Of a stretch of 64,000 nucleotides of DNA, positions 51,152 to 63,749 are shown piece by piece (position 1 is the stretch's first letter; each line of letters begins with the position of its first letter). The stretch is from Setaria digitata (taxonomy: Eukaryota > Nematoda > Chromadorea > Rhabditida > Setariidae). The stretch lies in NCBI GenBank assembly GCA_003640385.1, contig RCAB01000116.1:62001-126000 (forward strand). The letters run 5' to 3'. A program made the position numbers and the translations under genes. The notes under the pieces were generated by a model. That model ran no database searches. It worked only from the letters and a program-made list of their open reading frames with translations, and had not been told where the DNA came from.

Positions 51152-51927
51152 GAATTCTTTGATATACCAGAAACCTGATTAAGAAATTAATGAGTTTGTG
51201 GAAATGTTTCTGAAATGGATTAATTAAAATATTTCGTAGATAAAGTTAAAGTGTAAAGTTGTTCAAAGATTTCCCCTGCTTATCCATTTTTTTTTCTTTT
51301 TTTCTTTTTTTTTTCTCCTATATATTTATCTTATTTTTGCGTTTTCGCAAACTTTTTTTTGTTTCTTTGCTCTCTAAATTTTAGTTGATAACAGTATAAA
51401 TTTGACTTGATTGTTAGTTATACTGTTAAATGGAAGAAGCATATGCTGTTTTCACAACTTTCAACATCCTGAAAAGCTTCACTTTCTAGGAATATGAAAT
51501 ATTGTTAGAATAAAATCCATGCAAAAGAAATGGAACTTTTACTTTTTTTGCTTCTTGCTTCAAAAATTTCATAAAATTTCAACAGTTTATCCAACAACAT
51601 ATGTTTATTTCAAGTAACACATGTTTGTTTTGTTTCTTTTCTTCCAATCTCAACTCTTTTCTTTTTTTTTTTCACAATTTTTTCTTTCTTTTTTTTTTTT
51701 TTTTTTTTTGCTATATCCATATTTGAACTTATTAAAAAGTGTAATTTATTCAGTGTTATGACGATAGTCACTAGATGTTCCATTATCATTACTACTATCA
51801 TTTTATACATCATTAAGATCCCTTTTCCTCATTTTTTCAAACTTGATTGATACTGCTTTGATTATTAAAAATTCTTTTAATTACATCGAAGATTTCTGCT
51901 CCAAATGTTTGATGCTTTATCAAAAAT

Positions 51928-52314
51928 TTAAATTAAACTTGAAAAAATTATCATATAATAAATATATAGGAATATTTCATTGTAAATGATAAATTTTTTT
52001 ACAAAAAAAAAGAAATCATTTCTGCTTCGTTTTGCCATTTCGTTTTTGCTTCTCTTTCTTTGTTCCATCCTTTCGTTTCGGAAAAAATGGACCAGAAATC
52101 TTAAGAGTAATGAAGCTATCAAGCCAATAACGGTGACAGAAATAATAATATAAAATGTGACGGGTTCATTTGCGTATGCAAACGTATGTGGGCGTATACG
52201 CCTAAACGTATACAATTTAAAATTATTATTATTAATAATGTCTTCACAAATCTTTTGTCGTTTTGTTCCTATTGATAATGAATCTTTTTTGCTTCCTTTT
52301 TCTAAATGATGATA
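51928..52314 (-). other. Possible exon or small gene for a single-pass membrane protein
   Basis: The minus strand is open for ~129 codons with no ATG at the beginning. It follows a poly-pyrimidine tract and an ATCATTTAG acceptor-like site at about 52304-52312, and ends at a stop at 51928. The translation has a polar N-part (KGSKKDSLSIGTKRQK), YANEPVTFY, then one hydrophobic span (IIISVTVIGLIASLLL), followed by a strongly basic tail (RNERMEQRKRSKNEMAKRSR). Codon content in the central part is less homopolymeric than its surroundings. No family is recognised; it may be chance. Confidence 0.25.
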
Positions 52315-54174
52315 TTACCAAAGTGCAGAAGAATTTCGAATGAAAAAAAAAAAAAAAAAAAAAAAAACGAAGAAAAGAAGGACAACAAAATAAGGAAGAA
52401 GAAGAATTCTTTCTTTTTTTTTTTTTTTTAAACGAAAAGAAATGAGTTAATAAAGATGTCAGGAAGACTGGGAAAACGTAGAAAGATAGACTTCAATTAA
52501 GTAACTGAATGACGGAAGCAGTAGAATTGTTGTGAGTATCCTAGAAGCAAACCAACAAACTAGTAGCACTATCTCAATTAATTACTGTTGCTCCATCACT
52601 ATTAGCAGCATCAATAAATCATTAAATTGGTTTCTATTTAAATATTTGCTAGATCAAAATAAAAATTGGTAAATGCTTTCATCATTTTCAACTTTCTCCT
52701 TCGCTTCCGTTTTTTCTTTTTTTTTTTTTTTTTTTTCCCCTCCATTTTTCCATTCTTTCTTCAGATTCATTCATTTCTTCAACAAATGACCTTTTCCCTT
52801 GCCGAAATGTCTATTGTTAATTAAAAATTTTTTGAGATGAAAATATTTTGTTCTCTTTGCAAACAAATGGATCATTCAAATAATTTATAGTTTGAATTTT
52901 TGAATTTTATTGTTCCAAAATTGATAATTCAATTTTTTTTTTTTTCATTATTGAAAATATCCAATGCTCTAAAGATTTTATGAAATTTGTATAATATTTA
53001 AGCATTTAGCGAAAAGCTGAACTTCAGAAATCTTATCAGCTATCTCTAAACAAAGTAGTTTCTTTGAGTTTATCAGTATCCACCTCAGTTTCCACAGTGG
53101 CTAGTTGATCAGGTTCACCGATCATTATTTAACAGATTTACTTTACTTTTTCAATAAAAACAATATTGAGTCAATTTAGAAATATGATAAATTACTTATC
53201 AGAGTACTTTTCCTTGTAGCATCTGTCGATTTTTTTTTTTCCCCTCTTTTCGACAATAACTCTGTCTGATTATCACTGTAGTTAAAATATTTACGAATAT
53301 TTTTGACTGAACTACTACGAAATTTACATCAACAATAATTTTTATCAATGAAATTGGTTAACAATAACTTTTGAACTAATATGTTAGCGGTGTGATCATA
53401 TTAGCTCGAATAGTCGCAATCGGTATTAAATAATTATTAAACTTCACTTAGGCAAGTTTAAAGAAATCTTTCCTTGATGCATTTCATTCTTAACCTTCTC
53501 GAAATTATCTTGGTTAGAATTTTCTTACTTTTGTCAATCACTGGTATAGCACAATGAAATGAATGATTGGCATAGTCGAGAGCGATTCATATCGGCGAAC
53601 TTTATGCTAATATTAAATAGCAAATGGTATGCATATTTGTTTGAAAGCGTCATTGAACGGTGATATTCTGCCTCCTTTGATGTGCAGTTCAATTGCTGTA
53701 CTTGAGTCGGAAACGATGGATTTATTTGAATTTGAAATGAATAATATGTATATCTAAAAAAGGAGGAAACACTAAGCGAGAAAAGATACCAGTAACACAT
53801 ATATGAAGGATACGAGTTCAGAGGGAATATTTATCATATTTGTGAACCATTTGTAAATCTCTTTAATGACTATGAACTAGCCAGGAACAATAACTGTTTG
53901 GAAATTGAATTGAATTCTTTTTAGTAAATAATGAACCATTTCTATTGTTGATTTCATTCATAATAGCATTGAAAATTTAGCATAGTTCATTGGTTTTGTC
54001 TTGCTTATCCACAAGTTACTGCTAATTCTTTCGCATATTTGAATGAAAGGCTGACTACATCTGAGAAATTATGGAGGAGGAAAAAGAGCCCAAGGCTAAA
54101 ACTCTATAGAATAAGACAAATTAGTATTAGGATGGAAAAAGAAAGAAAAAAAAGATTAAAAAATTGAATTAGTA

Positions 54175-54426
54175 GTGTGTGGGAAAGAGGACGGAAGCAT
54201 AAAAAGGGAGCAGGCCAAGAACAGAACAGTAGGATGGAGACAAGAAATGGAAGCCAAAGCCATCAGGGAATCCATTAACATTCGAGTCTATCTGATGCTG
54301 ATTAATAAGGTCGTTTTGCAATCGTACTACAGCATTACTAATATGGAACTGAAGGATTCGCAGATTGTTGTGTCTGTAATGGAAAGCTTCACCAGGAATG
54401 CAGTTTGTTTTCTGGAATTAATTAAT
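54175..54426 (+). other. Orphan open frame with coding-like composition
   Basis: This is 84 codons with markedly higher GC than flanking DNA and no homopolymers (QAKNRTVGWRQEMEAKAIRE, then INIRVYLMLINK). It starts at a non-ATG codon. A donor-like AAG|GTCGTT lies inside. I recognise no domain. It may be a lone exon, a degraded gene or a non-coding conserved block. Confidence 0.2.
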
Positions 54427-55924
54427 TAACTTAATTAGGAGGTTTTTTTTTTTCTACTTTTGCATAAGCAACGTTTTTTTTTTTTTTCTTTTCTTTTTCT
54501 TTTTAGCCAACATTTAAGGAATCATAAATCAGGCTATCAATAGGCTTTTATAAATTAATTTGTAAAGTTCCATATATCGTTGAGTTATAAATTCAGTTGT
54601 CTTGCATTTACTTACTGCATTAGAACTCAGTGAACCACGAAATGGAAACATGATTGATTAGGAGATGCCTAATTTTTTTTATCAAATATTTGAAATTTTC
54701 GAAAAGTATATCCAACTAGACAGACTATATCAGTGATGTTAGAAATAGACATAATTTTCTGGATGCTGGGAAAAAAAAAAATGAAATAAAAAATGCTTTG
54801 TTTTGTTTTGTTTTTTTTTTTTTTTTTTTTTTTCTTTCTTTATCTATAAAGGAATAAACCATGGAACTCGCAAATGAAGAAAAAAAAAATCCAGAAATTT
54901 AAATGTTTAAAATACGGAGAAGAAATTGATGGGCCTTAAGTGAACAACTTTTTTCACAATTTCTCTGCTTTACTATCGTTACTTGGCTCATAGTTAATGG
55001 GTGTAGCGCTTCACTTCATTAAAGCAATCAAAATAATTCGATTTAGTGCAAAATGGAGTAAAATGTGACTTTGGGTTTCAATCTAATCTTCCCTAAATTA
55101 TCAAACGAAAATCACTTAAAGCTGTTTAATTAAGAGCAGTTTGCGTGCATCATCCTTCATTTCTGGATGTGTTTGTTCTATGCAAAACGCGTAATGTGAC
55201 GTGTTTGTTTGTTTGTTTGTTTTTTTTTTTTTTTTTTTTTTTCGTTTGTATGTATAAATACAGCTGTTAATGTTTGTGTATGTGTAATTGTCAATGAATA
55301 ACCCATTTTGTTATAAAATGCTGACAATTAATGTTGTTTAATGTTGATCAACTCCTCATGAAGTTGTTTCGTTTAAATTTTTATAAGCAAATATGAATTA
55401 TTTCGGTTTTTCTATTGCAATCAATTATGACTTTTTTTTTTTTTCATTTACACATTTGCAGCTGGTATGAAATTTCAAAAGTAAAGCAAAATGAAATGTA
55501 AATAAAAATAATGCTGGAAATGATTAATTAAACAGTGATTAATTGAAAAGTAATTTTGAAACATTCATTATTTGTTGAAGGAAAAGAAAAGCAATAATAA
55601 TGAAATAATAATTAAAAATAATTATGAATAATTTTTCTTTTTCTGCTATACTGTATCTCTAAAAATGTCCCAGATGTGTCGAGATTTTCTAGTTACTCAT
55701 TTATAACTTGATTATAATGTGATAATTATAACAGTGGAATGATTAATTAAATTTCTGAGAAATATTCCATCTAGTCAGTCAAAGTCGTACAAAAATACAA
55801 ATAATAATTTTTATTTCCTTTTATAGTACAAAGTTTTCCCAATTTTTTATTTTTTTGAATAAACTAAACGTATTTAATGAAAGTGAAAGTTTTCTATCGT
55901 TATTAAAGTAAATAGTTTGATTAG

Positions 55925-55980
55925 TTTTTTTTTTTTTTTTTTTTNTTGTCACTGAAAAAAAAAAAAAAAAAAAAAAAAAA
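55925..55980. other. Poly-T / N / poly-A junction
   Basis: Poly-T, N at 55945, TTGTCACTG, then a long poly-A. This is an assembly weak point and a potential hairpin. Confidence 0.9.
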
Positions 55981-57653
55981 ATGGAAAACTTCTTTTCTCT
56001 ATGTGTGCACGTTCAAATTGAGTACATATTGAAAATGTTAAACCGGATTGAAAATATGGATGAGTTTTCGTTTTGTTGGCACATTTTAAATGTTCTACCA
56101 CTTCAGTGATAGTAGGATGCAAAAAAAAAAAAAAAAAAAAAATGAAAGAAATTTTTCAACTTCTTCATTCTTCTTCCCATTTCTTCTGAATCCTCCTCCA
56201 TCAGTGACGCTAGTAGCATCTGAAAATGTTAAGCCTTCTAAAAATGTCCTTCAATTTTATGCTTTCTGGAATCTTTTCTTCGAAGTTTAGCAACATCTAC
56301 ACATTTTCCAGTCTTATCAAGCATTGATCTTATCGATCATCTTTTTTTTTTTTCTTACATACTTTAAAATTCTCGAAGATTATTTTTCAAACAGTAGAAT
56401 ATAAGCCATTCATTCATAATAATGTCATTTACCGTTTTTTTTTTCTTTTTTCTCTTCCATCATCTTCTTCAATAATGTTTTTTTTTTTTCCCGAGAATAG
56501 CTTTTCATGTGGATAAGTTTTTCGGGAAATAATGTATTTATTGTTGTACTTTCGACAACATTCTAGGAAATAAAAATTGACGAATGATTGAAAGCACCTA
56601 AAAACATTGATATTTTTGAAACTCATACATTTTTAATTTATTTTCTTATTAATTCTTCCATAAAATGCTGCATTTATAACCTGCCTGAAAAAATAATAAT
56701 AATAATAATTCTCGAAGTTTTCCATTTCTAGGAACAAAAAAAAAAAAAAAAAAAAGAAAAGGAGGGAAGAAACAGCTTAATTTTTATCTCCGTTTAGGAA
56801 AAATCAATTACAAAAATACTAATTCTTTCTTTTTTTGATTAAAAAATTTAAATAATTCATGAATATATTTCAATAGTAATTCTAATTCTTTTTTTTTTTT
56901 TTTTTTTTTTTGTGCGCCTTATAATTAAAGCCATTTTTAATGAATTATCATGCAGTTGTGCATGGCATGGTAATAAATAATAGCAGTAATAAAGAGCTAA
57001 TAAATAATAGTATTATACCTTTTAAGATTTCGGGATAATTTTGAAATTCCAAAATATTTATGTCGTGCGGAGATGTGAATGCAAAATAATGCTAATATTG
57101 TGGTGAAAAAACGAGAAATGGAATGAATATTAACGAATTAATGCAAATTTAATTACAGAAAATTTATGAATTGAAAGAAATACTAACTCACTTATTTAAT
57201 AAAACTTATTAACCATATGATAAAAGAATGGGAATTTTATTTGAAAGAAAAAAAAAAAAAAAAAAGGAGAAAAAAATCTTTCAGAAAATCCTTTTTAATC
57301 CAATAAAAGTACCACAAATCAATCATAAAAGCTCATAAAAGCTATACCAACAATAAGATGTTCCATTTTCGTTCGTTATCCAATTTTAATCATTAACTTC
57401 AAACAATTAATTTTCCATTTTCGCTTCCTAAACTATTCATGAATACCACTAATTAGTTAATAGTATGATATGATATGATAAGCGTTTATCAAAATAACAG
57501 ATAATATTTCAATAAGGTATCGTCGGCTTCTTTTTTTTTTTTCCTTCCTCAAATTCTACCCTCAATTTTGCGTGCTCCCTTCTTCTCCTCTAGAAAATCC
57601 ATTCTTCACCAAAAAGCTTTTTCTCTTTCCTACGATGGAAAAGAAAGAAAATG

Positions 57654-57731
57654 CGGGGGAGGGAGATGGTGGGTGGAAAAAGTGCGAGGGAGGAGAGTGG
57701 TGGGTGGGAGAAGTGCGGGGGGGAGGGGAGG
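57654..57731 (+). repeat. G-rich tract with quadruplex potential
   Basis: Runs GGGGGAGGGAG, GGTGGGTGG, GAGGGAGGAG, GGTGGGTGGGAG and CGGGGGGGAGGGGAGG occur within 78 bases, giving many G3+ runs with mostly short loops. It is very unusual against the AT-rich background and sits just before the CTC/CCGT repeats. Confidence 0.75.
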
Positions 57732-57812
57732 TTTTTCCGTTTTATCGATTGTGCTGAGTGTTAAGATAGCTAAAGCATAATTCAAATAAGCGGATCCCTT
57801 CGAAATTTATCG

Positions 57813-57894
57813 TCTCCTCCTCCTCCTCCCACACCGCCAACCGTCCGTCCGTCCCTCCGTGTCCCTACGTCCGTCCGTCCGTCCGTCCGACCGA
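57813..57894. repeat. (CTC)n and (CCGT)n microsatellites
   Basis: CTCCTCCTCCTCCTCC followed by CCGTCCGTCCGTCC-type repeats. Together with 57654-57731 and the CpG-containing sequence to ~58140 this is the most GC-rich island in the window. It might be a promoter region, perhaps of the downstream adducin gene; no direct evidence of transcription is visible. Confidence 0.7.
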
Positions 57895-60267
57895 TGGAGA
57901 AGAAACACACACGCACACGCGACGTACAAATGCCAAGTAGAGGGATGAGTGGTTAGTAGTGCTGGTATTTTAAATTGTAGAGAAGACGTAAGAGAGTGAC
58001 CAAAAGAGGTCATGGATGACCAGAGAAGAGCTATTCAGTTCCGTCTCCATTCTCGACTTCGGTATAGTCCGAAGAGATATCGATAGCTAGACAAGAAGTG
58101 CCATTAAATTTCTGTCTCGACTTCGTCCATCCAATCTTCCCTCATCATTTCGCTCACTTTCATCTGTTTTTTTTTTTTTTTTTTTTTCGTAAATTCTGAA
58201 TCGGAAGAGTAATATGTTCATTTACTATTTCTTTTTCGTCTAAATTGAATGTTAATTGTATGTAGAAGTATTTTTCTACTTGTATTTCCACTAAGTCATT
58301 TTTTTTTTTTTCCGAATGAAATAGGTAAAATTCACCAAACCGTAGAAAAAAAGTGGTAGCTGTGATTTCAATGGATATGATAATTTTAAAATTTACAAGG
58401 AAGATGATTAGCATTGATAACGTAATATAAAAATCACACTTATTCAGAAATCTGAGGAAATCGATAAAAGCGCATTGTCAGGAATTTTGATCATCATTCG
58501 TAAAATGAATTTCATAGCAAGTTTGCTTTCAAAGAAAGGTAGAAGTTAGATGAAGGATATAAAAAAAAAAAAATGTGAATATTTCGTACAAACAGTTGGG
58601 CACAGGGCACTATTTACTTATATCCTCAAATTTGTTTACTTATATTTGAGCAAGTTCAGATTTTCAAGGTATGAAGTAGTACAAAAAAGATTGAACTCAT
58701 AAAATTGAAGCCTTTTAAATGAGAATTTTAACATGATAGTTTGTTAAGTGTTAATAAATATTGAGTCATTATTATTTATATTAACTTATTAACTACTCTT
58801 TAAATTCAAATCAGAAGGCCCAATTTTTTTCTTATTTTTAGCGGTATAGGATTATATAATTTTGACATTTTTCTCAAATCATCAGTTGATTCTTGTCTTT
58901 TTTTTTACTTAATGTGATGAATTTGATATCGATTCAAATTTAAATGACTATTTTCTTATCTACAAACATTTATGATGTGATTATCGAACATTCATTCTAT
59001 CCGTCACATCTTACAACGGCTCCTATCATTTTGCACTTGAAATTACATTGTTAGATAGCGAGGATAGGAAGAAGGAGTGTTAAAAAGTTTTAAGTCTGTT
59101 TTAAAAGCATGTAATTGAAAAAGTTAATAGCGAAGAAAAACAAAATGATTCTCAGTTTAATTGAGATATTGTTACTTTCATGAGTTTTACATCTAATGAA
59201 ATTTGAGAAGTATTTCACTCTGTTTAATCTTTTTTCTACCATTATCCATTATTTCAAGTGTAGCAGTATTAGAATTTTGGAACTTTTCAAAGTAAAACAA
59301 AATGTTCATTACGTATCCATAGTGATTTTTTTTTTTTTTTTTTTGAAATTAAGAATTTCTTTGCGATCTTAAATTATTTTTTTTTTTTTTAATTTGAATA
59401 CCGGATGTAAAGGCACGAAGATGGTGGAAATCGTCATTTGTTGTGTACACTTTGAACTTGTTTATCACCTAGACCAAATGATTCATTTTTGCAGCAGCTG
59501 CCCAAAACTACGTAACAATATGTCCCTCTTAACTTCGATGGATTATTTATCAGTAGTGATGAGGAAAAGATAATGCAAACAGGGGGAAAATGTGGGAAAA
59601 GAGAGACCGGGAAGGGAATATTAGGATTGGATGAAAAGAAGGAAAATATGGTGGTTAATTGATGCATCACTGCAACTTTCCTTTCCCATTTATGTTTTAA
59701 ATTTCTTTTTTTTTTTTGTTCACATATATGTATAAAATTCATCATGAAAAATGGTCTAGTCGATGAGGGGTGCAATAGTTCTTTCAATTGTATTCACTTC
59801 CTTAATGTATCTAGTCTGTCACTCACGTCTAATGAAGGTCGATTTGAATTTAAATCAGTTCATTTTAATGAAATTTTCCATTTTAAACCAATTTAAAAGC
59901 TGTGAAATTGATTAAAGCGAAGGAAAAGAAAAGAAAAAAAATCAAATAATTCCTTACTTTTTATATACTCTTTTAAAGCAGTTAAAATTTTGCTGAAATT
60001 AAAAAAAAAAAATTTAGAGGAAGGAAGGGGGAAAAATTTAACCTTATTTTCTTGCTTTAATATAAATGATTATTTTAGAGTTTTTTTTTTTTTTTTGGTT
60101 ACGAAAATTAATTTTTCTAAAATATGAGTTGTTTCCCCCTTTGCACTGTTGTAATAATAATCAAACTGAAAGGCATTATTGTGAACAAAAGTTTCAAACA
60201 GTACTTATACGTAATACTCAATAAAGTGATTATTGATATTATCTGAAGATCATTATAATGCCAGATT

Positions 60268-60290
60268 TCTGATCATCGTCGATGATCAGA
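60268..60290. repeat. Near-perfect 23 bp palindrome
   Basis: TCTGATCATCG, centre T, CGATGATCAGA. Eleven-base arms with a single central base; plausible dimeric protein-binding site. Confidence 0.8.
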
Positions 60291-61497
60291 TGAATTTTGA
60301 ACTAATTTGAGTCTTTTTTTTTTACTCTTTCTCCTTTTATTAGCTAATGAAGAAATTTTTCGTTAAATTCCAATCATTTAGTCAATGCGTAAATTAATCG
60401 TTTCTAAACATAACCTTTTTCGTCCTACCTGCATAATAAATATAAATAACAAATAAGTTTTAAACAAATTTTTAGCATTACAGTTAGGGGAAAGCTTTAT
60501 ATCGATGAAACAAATTTGTTTAATCCTTTCCAATGCATAATTTACCTTACATATTCAGGCTGAGACCAACCAACAAATAATTTCTATTTGATGGTTATTG
60601 AAGATAATCTGGAGAATTGATGAATTCCATCCTAAAATTTTTAAAATAGTCTCTCTAAATTCTCTTCTTTCTCCTTCATCCTTCATTTATGTTCGCTTAA
60701 TGCTTAGTCTCCTAAAATCACTCTCGTACGATATTTACTTGAATTGAAGGGCTATTCATTATTCCATTCTTCTCCAGCACCTTTCTTTCTCCTTCCTCTG
60801 CTTCTAACACCTATCCTTTCAAAGAAATTTTCATTTTGATAATGGTTTCGTTTACATACAATTTGTTCCAGTGTATTTTTCTTTTTTTATTATTATTCTT
60901 CCCGAAAATCATTAGTAGAATAAAATTGTAATTTTACAGCCATCAGTAGTTTTGATTCATTTTGAAATTAAAGTAAGGTACATTTATTGCTTTTCATTTA
61001 TTTACTGTATCATCTTTTACTTTGTCACAATAATGAATAACTTCGTTGTTGGCAATAATGTTGATATTGGAATTGGAATATTATAAATAAGTGTTAAACT
61101 TTTGTTGAAGAAAGTTTCGGTGATTTTTTTGACATTAATTTGTCATTTTATCAGTGTAATATGACATTGATGTCGTCTCGTTTCTTTTTTTTCCGCTTAT
61201 TAACTGCAAAAGAAACTATCAAGAAATTTTGAAAAGGAGGTACTTTTAACGGTATAATTTACTGCGAAAATAAATGCATTTATAAATAGACAGGTACATT
61301 TTGCACCTGATTATTGTTTAATGAGCTCGATAAATGTCTGAGAGCTCTGGATAGTTTTGAGGTATTGAATTTTGACATATTTGAAACTAGTGTAACAATA
61401 ATAGTATACTTCAAGCAAATCGCATAAGTTATAAATTTCAGAATTTCTAAAGAGCTGTTGTGGATATTTTGGTTGATACTTTTCAGTTATCTATCTG

Positions 61498-61545
61498 ATC
61501 ATTTGATATCATCCATAACAAATCATTTGATACCATCAATAACAA
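61498..61545. repeat. 24 bp tandem duplication
   Basis: Two head-to-tail copies of ATCATTTGATATCATCCATA plus ACAA, with two differences. Confidence 0.85.
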
Positions 61546-62312
61546 TTGTTAAGCAAAGTTTATTAAGTGTCTGTCCAACTACTGAAGTGATTAATCACCA
61601 TTTGTGTCGATTAATCGATTACTGATTTTTCCGGATGAAGAGTTATGATGTTGGTTTGGAAGCCTCTTCTAATGTTTTCTAGTATTAATGGAAAACTGCC
61701 CACACGTTGATTGCCGCAATATTAGGCTCTTCAATCCTCGAATTAACTTTTTTTTTTTTTTTTTTAGTTTAAACTTGCCACCTTTATCACAAATGTTCCT
61801 ACAAAGACTAATTAGGTAATGGCTTTACTTCTATTAGATATTATTCTGTATATTTATCAATTTATTTGTCGTGTTTATGAACATAATTTATTGAAACCCA
61901 TTTAATAGTAGTACATTTATTACAAAAAATGTTTTTTATATTTATATTTTATACACGTTTATTAAATTTTAGAATTTTATGCAAATTAAATTTTCAGAAG
62001 AATTTATGCAGTTAAATTTTATAACAGTAAATAGGTTTGTTTAAATCTATTTTAATGCACCATTTAAAGACATGCTTGTCGTATCAAATAAAAGAAAAAA
62101 ATGACACCATAAGTGTCGTTTGTTTGCGTAGGAGTTGTCATCATAGGTTAATTTTGTATGAGATATATTCTAGCAGAAGACCTGACGTTTCAAAAATTCA
62201 TCATTTCCATTTTTCCCGATTTTCATTCTACTTTACAGACATCGTTTTTTGTTTTCACCCACTTAGCATTTCTTGCCTTCCTATGTGATGAATGTAATTC
62301 TAGAACTGAAAT

Positions 62313-62339
62313 TATCCTGAAAGAAGGCTCCTTCAGGAT
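62313..62339. repeat. Short inverted repeat
   Basis: ATCCTGAA, 10-base spacer, TTCAGGAT; a small hairpin without a following T-run. Confidence 0.7.
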
Positions 62340-62459
62340 GCCAGTTATACCGAATAATAGGAAGTTCTAGGAAGACCAAAGTCTTTTATATGGCTTATGC
62401 GTAACTTGAATTGTCAATAATTTGAAATACAAATGGTGATTGGCCTGTGGTATATATGT

Positions 62460-63460
62460 CTCAGAGTGATGGAACAACCAAAAATTTTTATCAGGAGTGA
62501 AGCAGAGTGATTTATATTTTAAGGATGAACGAAATAGACAATTTCGACCATGTTATGACGGATTCCCGGGAGAGCTGCCCCAGTTGGTAAATTATTACTA
62601 TTAGATTACCATGGGAGAGCATATGCCCACTCATAAGTAGCGCCTTTTCAATGGTACTCCAATATAAAGGAAATAATTCCGCGGTTCCTTATGGAATATC
62701 TGGAACGTAAGTCCACCTGCTTCATAAATACAGTTATACACTGGACACGGCCCACAAAATTAAATACTTCGGAAGTTAACTGCATGGCACTCAGTCACTC
62801 AAAATTTTCACTATTGTTAGAGTCTTAAGGTCAGTTTAAATATAATAGTCTCATGTCGATTAATTGAATCGACGGGAAAACACAGTCATTTTGCACTAAC
62901 AATGAACTGCTACTACATGTTAATTATACAATGAATTAGTCAAAGCCAACATTCAACTTTAGATTTGAATTAGCTGCGATCAAAAAACAGAAAACCTGAC
63001 ACAGTTAATCGATAAAAATGAACATTCTGAGAACGGATTAAAATAGATTAATTGAAGGAAAGGTTAAGAATGGAAAAAAAAGTGAGCTGGATATGTTAGA
63101 GAGTACAAAGGATGAGGAGATTGATACGAATGGTATTGCGCAAACTGCACAATAATCGAGTAACTTGATAATTATTAAATGTGAGAAAATAGCGTAATGC
63201 TTGGGGAGAGTTTGAAGATTGATAGATTTCGCGAAATGGCATCGGTTTGATGTTTCGTCAAAGTGTAACAACAATGATTTCGGAACTTTCAAAAATTATT
63301 TTTGGAAAGGTTTGGGATGTGCGTTTTGCAAGGAATTTCCCATGGATCACAGTGTTTGGAGGGTTTTATTGTTGTGTTTATAATTTGTATTTCCTAGTTT
63401 ATGATAGTAGTTTATACTCAAGGAGTAGGATGATTTCGAGGAATAAAGAGTGAGTAATTT
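62460..63460. other. Less AT-rich stretch upstream of adducin
   Basis: Two patches (62540-62780, around ATTCCCGGGAGAGCTGCCCC; and 63040-63460) have far fewer homopolymers than usual. A good donor, GGAAC|GTAAGT, occurs at ~62706, and A|GTGAGT at ~63450. These could be 5' untranslated exons or the promoter of the adducin gene. No coding family is visible. Confidence 0.35.
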
Positions 63461-63529
63461 TAGTTACGAAATTAAAAAAAAAAAAATGACAGATGTGATT
63501 GCACTTGTAATTTTTTTTTTTTTTAACTT

Positions 63530-63607
63530 TTGACCTCAACTCAGTCGTGATTACCCGCTGAATTTAGGCATATAACTATAGGGAGGAAAAGAAACTAACT
63601 AGGGATC
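63530..63607 (+). pseudogene. Relic of the 5' end of 28S rRNA
   Basis: The block runs from TGACCTCAACTCAGTCGTGA through TTACCCGCTGAATTTAGGCA and GGGAGGAAAAGAAACTAACT, and reproduces the universal start of eukaryotic large-subunit rRNA. There the sequence is ...GCTGAATTTAAGCATAT, then AACTAAGCGGAGGAAAAG. Differences include AAGC to AGGC and TAAGCGG to TATAGGG. Similarity starts at the ITS2/28S boundary and stops after ~75 bases, where the expected TTCCCTTAGTAACGGCG is missing. It is therefore a nuclear rDNA fragment, not a functional rRNA gene. The reference sequence is from memory. Confidence 0.85.
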
Positions 63608-63728
63608 TGAAACTAGTGGCTTGAATTTTTATAATCTTTTATGTTGACTTTGCGGCGGAAAAGTGTTTGTAATCGTATTTTTGAGTACTGATGAAAATTT
63701 TTGTTACTTAGTTTCTCTGAATACCTTT

Positions 63729-63749
63729 TCTTTTCCTTTTTAAGGCATC
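63729..63749 (+). promoter_or_regulatory. Candidate trans-splice acceptor for adducin
   Basis: A pyrimidine tract (TTCTTTTCCTTTTTAAG) ends at 63744, with five bases (GCATC) before the ATG, the same spacing as at the DOK gene. It could also be an ordinary acceptor joining a 5' UTR exon. Confidence 0.5.

Larger units (their letters stand above)
58200..62400. other. Non-coding DNA with small repeats
   Basis: No supported gene. A minus-strand open frame at 59434-59787 has no recognisable features. Palindrome and tandem repeats are listed separately. Confidence 0.5.

Noticed and set aside
57807..58013. 68-codon minus-strand open frame with Arg and Asp-Gly-Arg repeats
   Set aside because: It is the translation of the CTC and CCGT microsatellites.
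59434..59787. 117-codon minus-strand open frame
   Set aside because: No recognisable domain or codon pattern, and it contains a homopolymer-derived KKK segment; likely chance.
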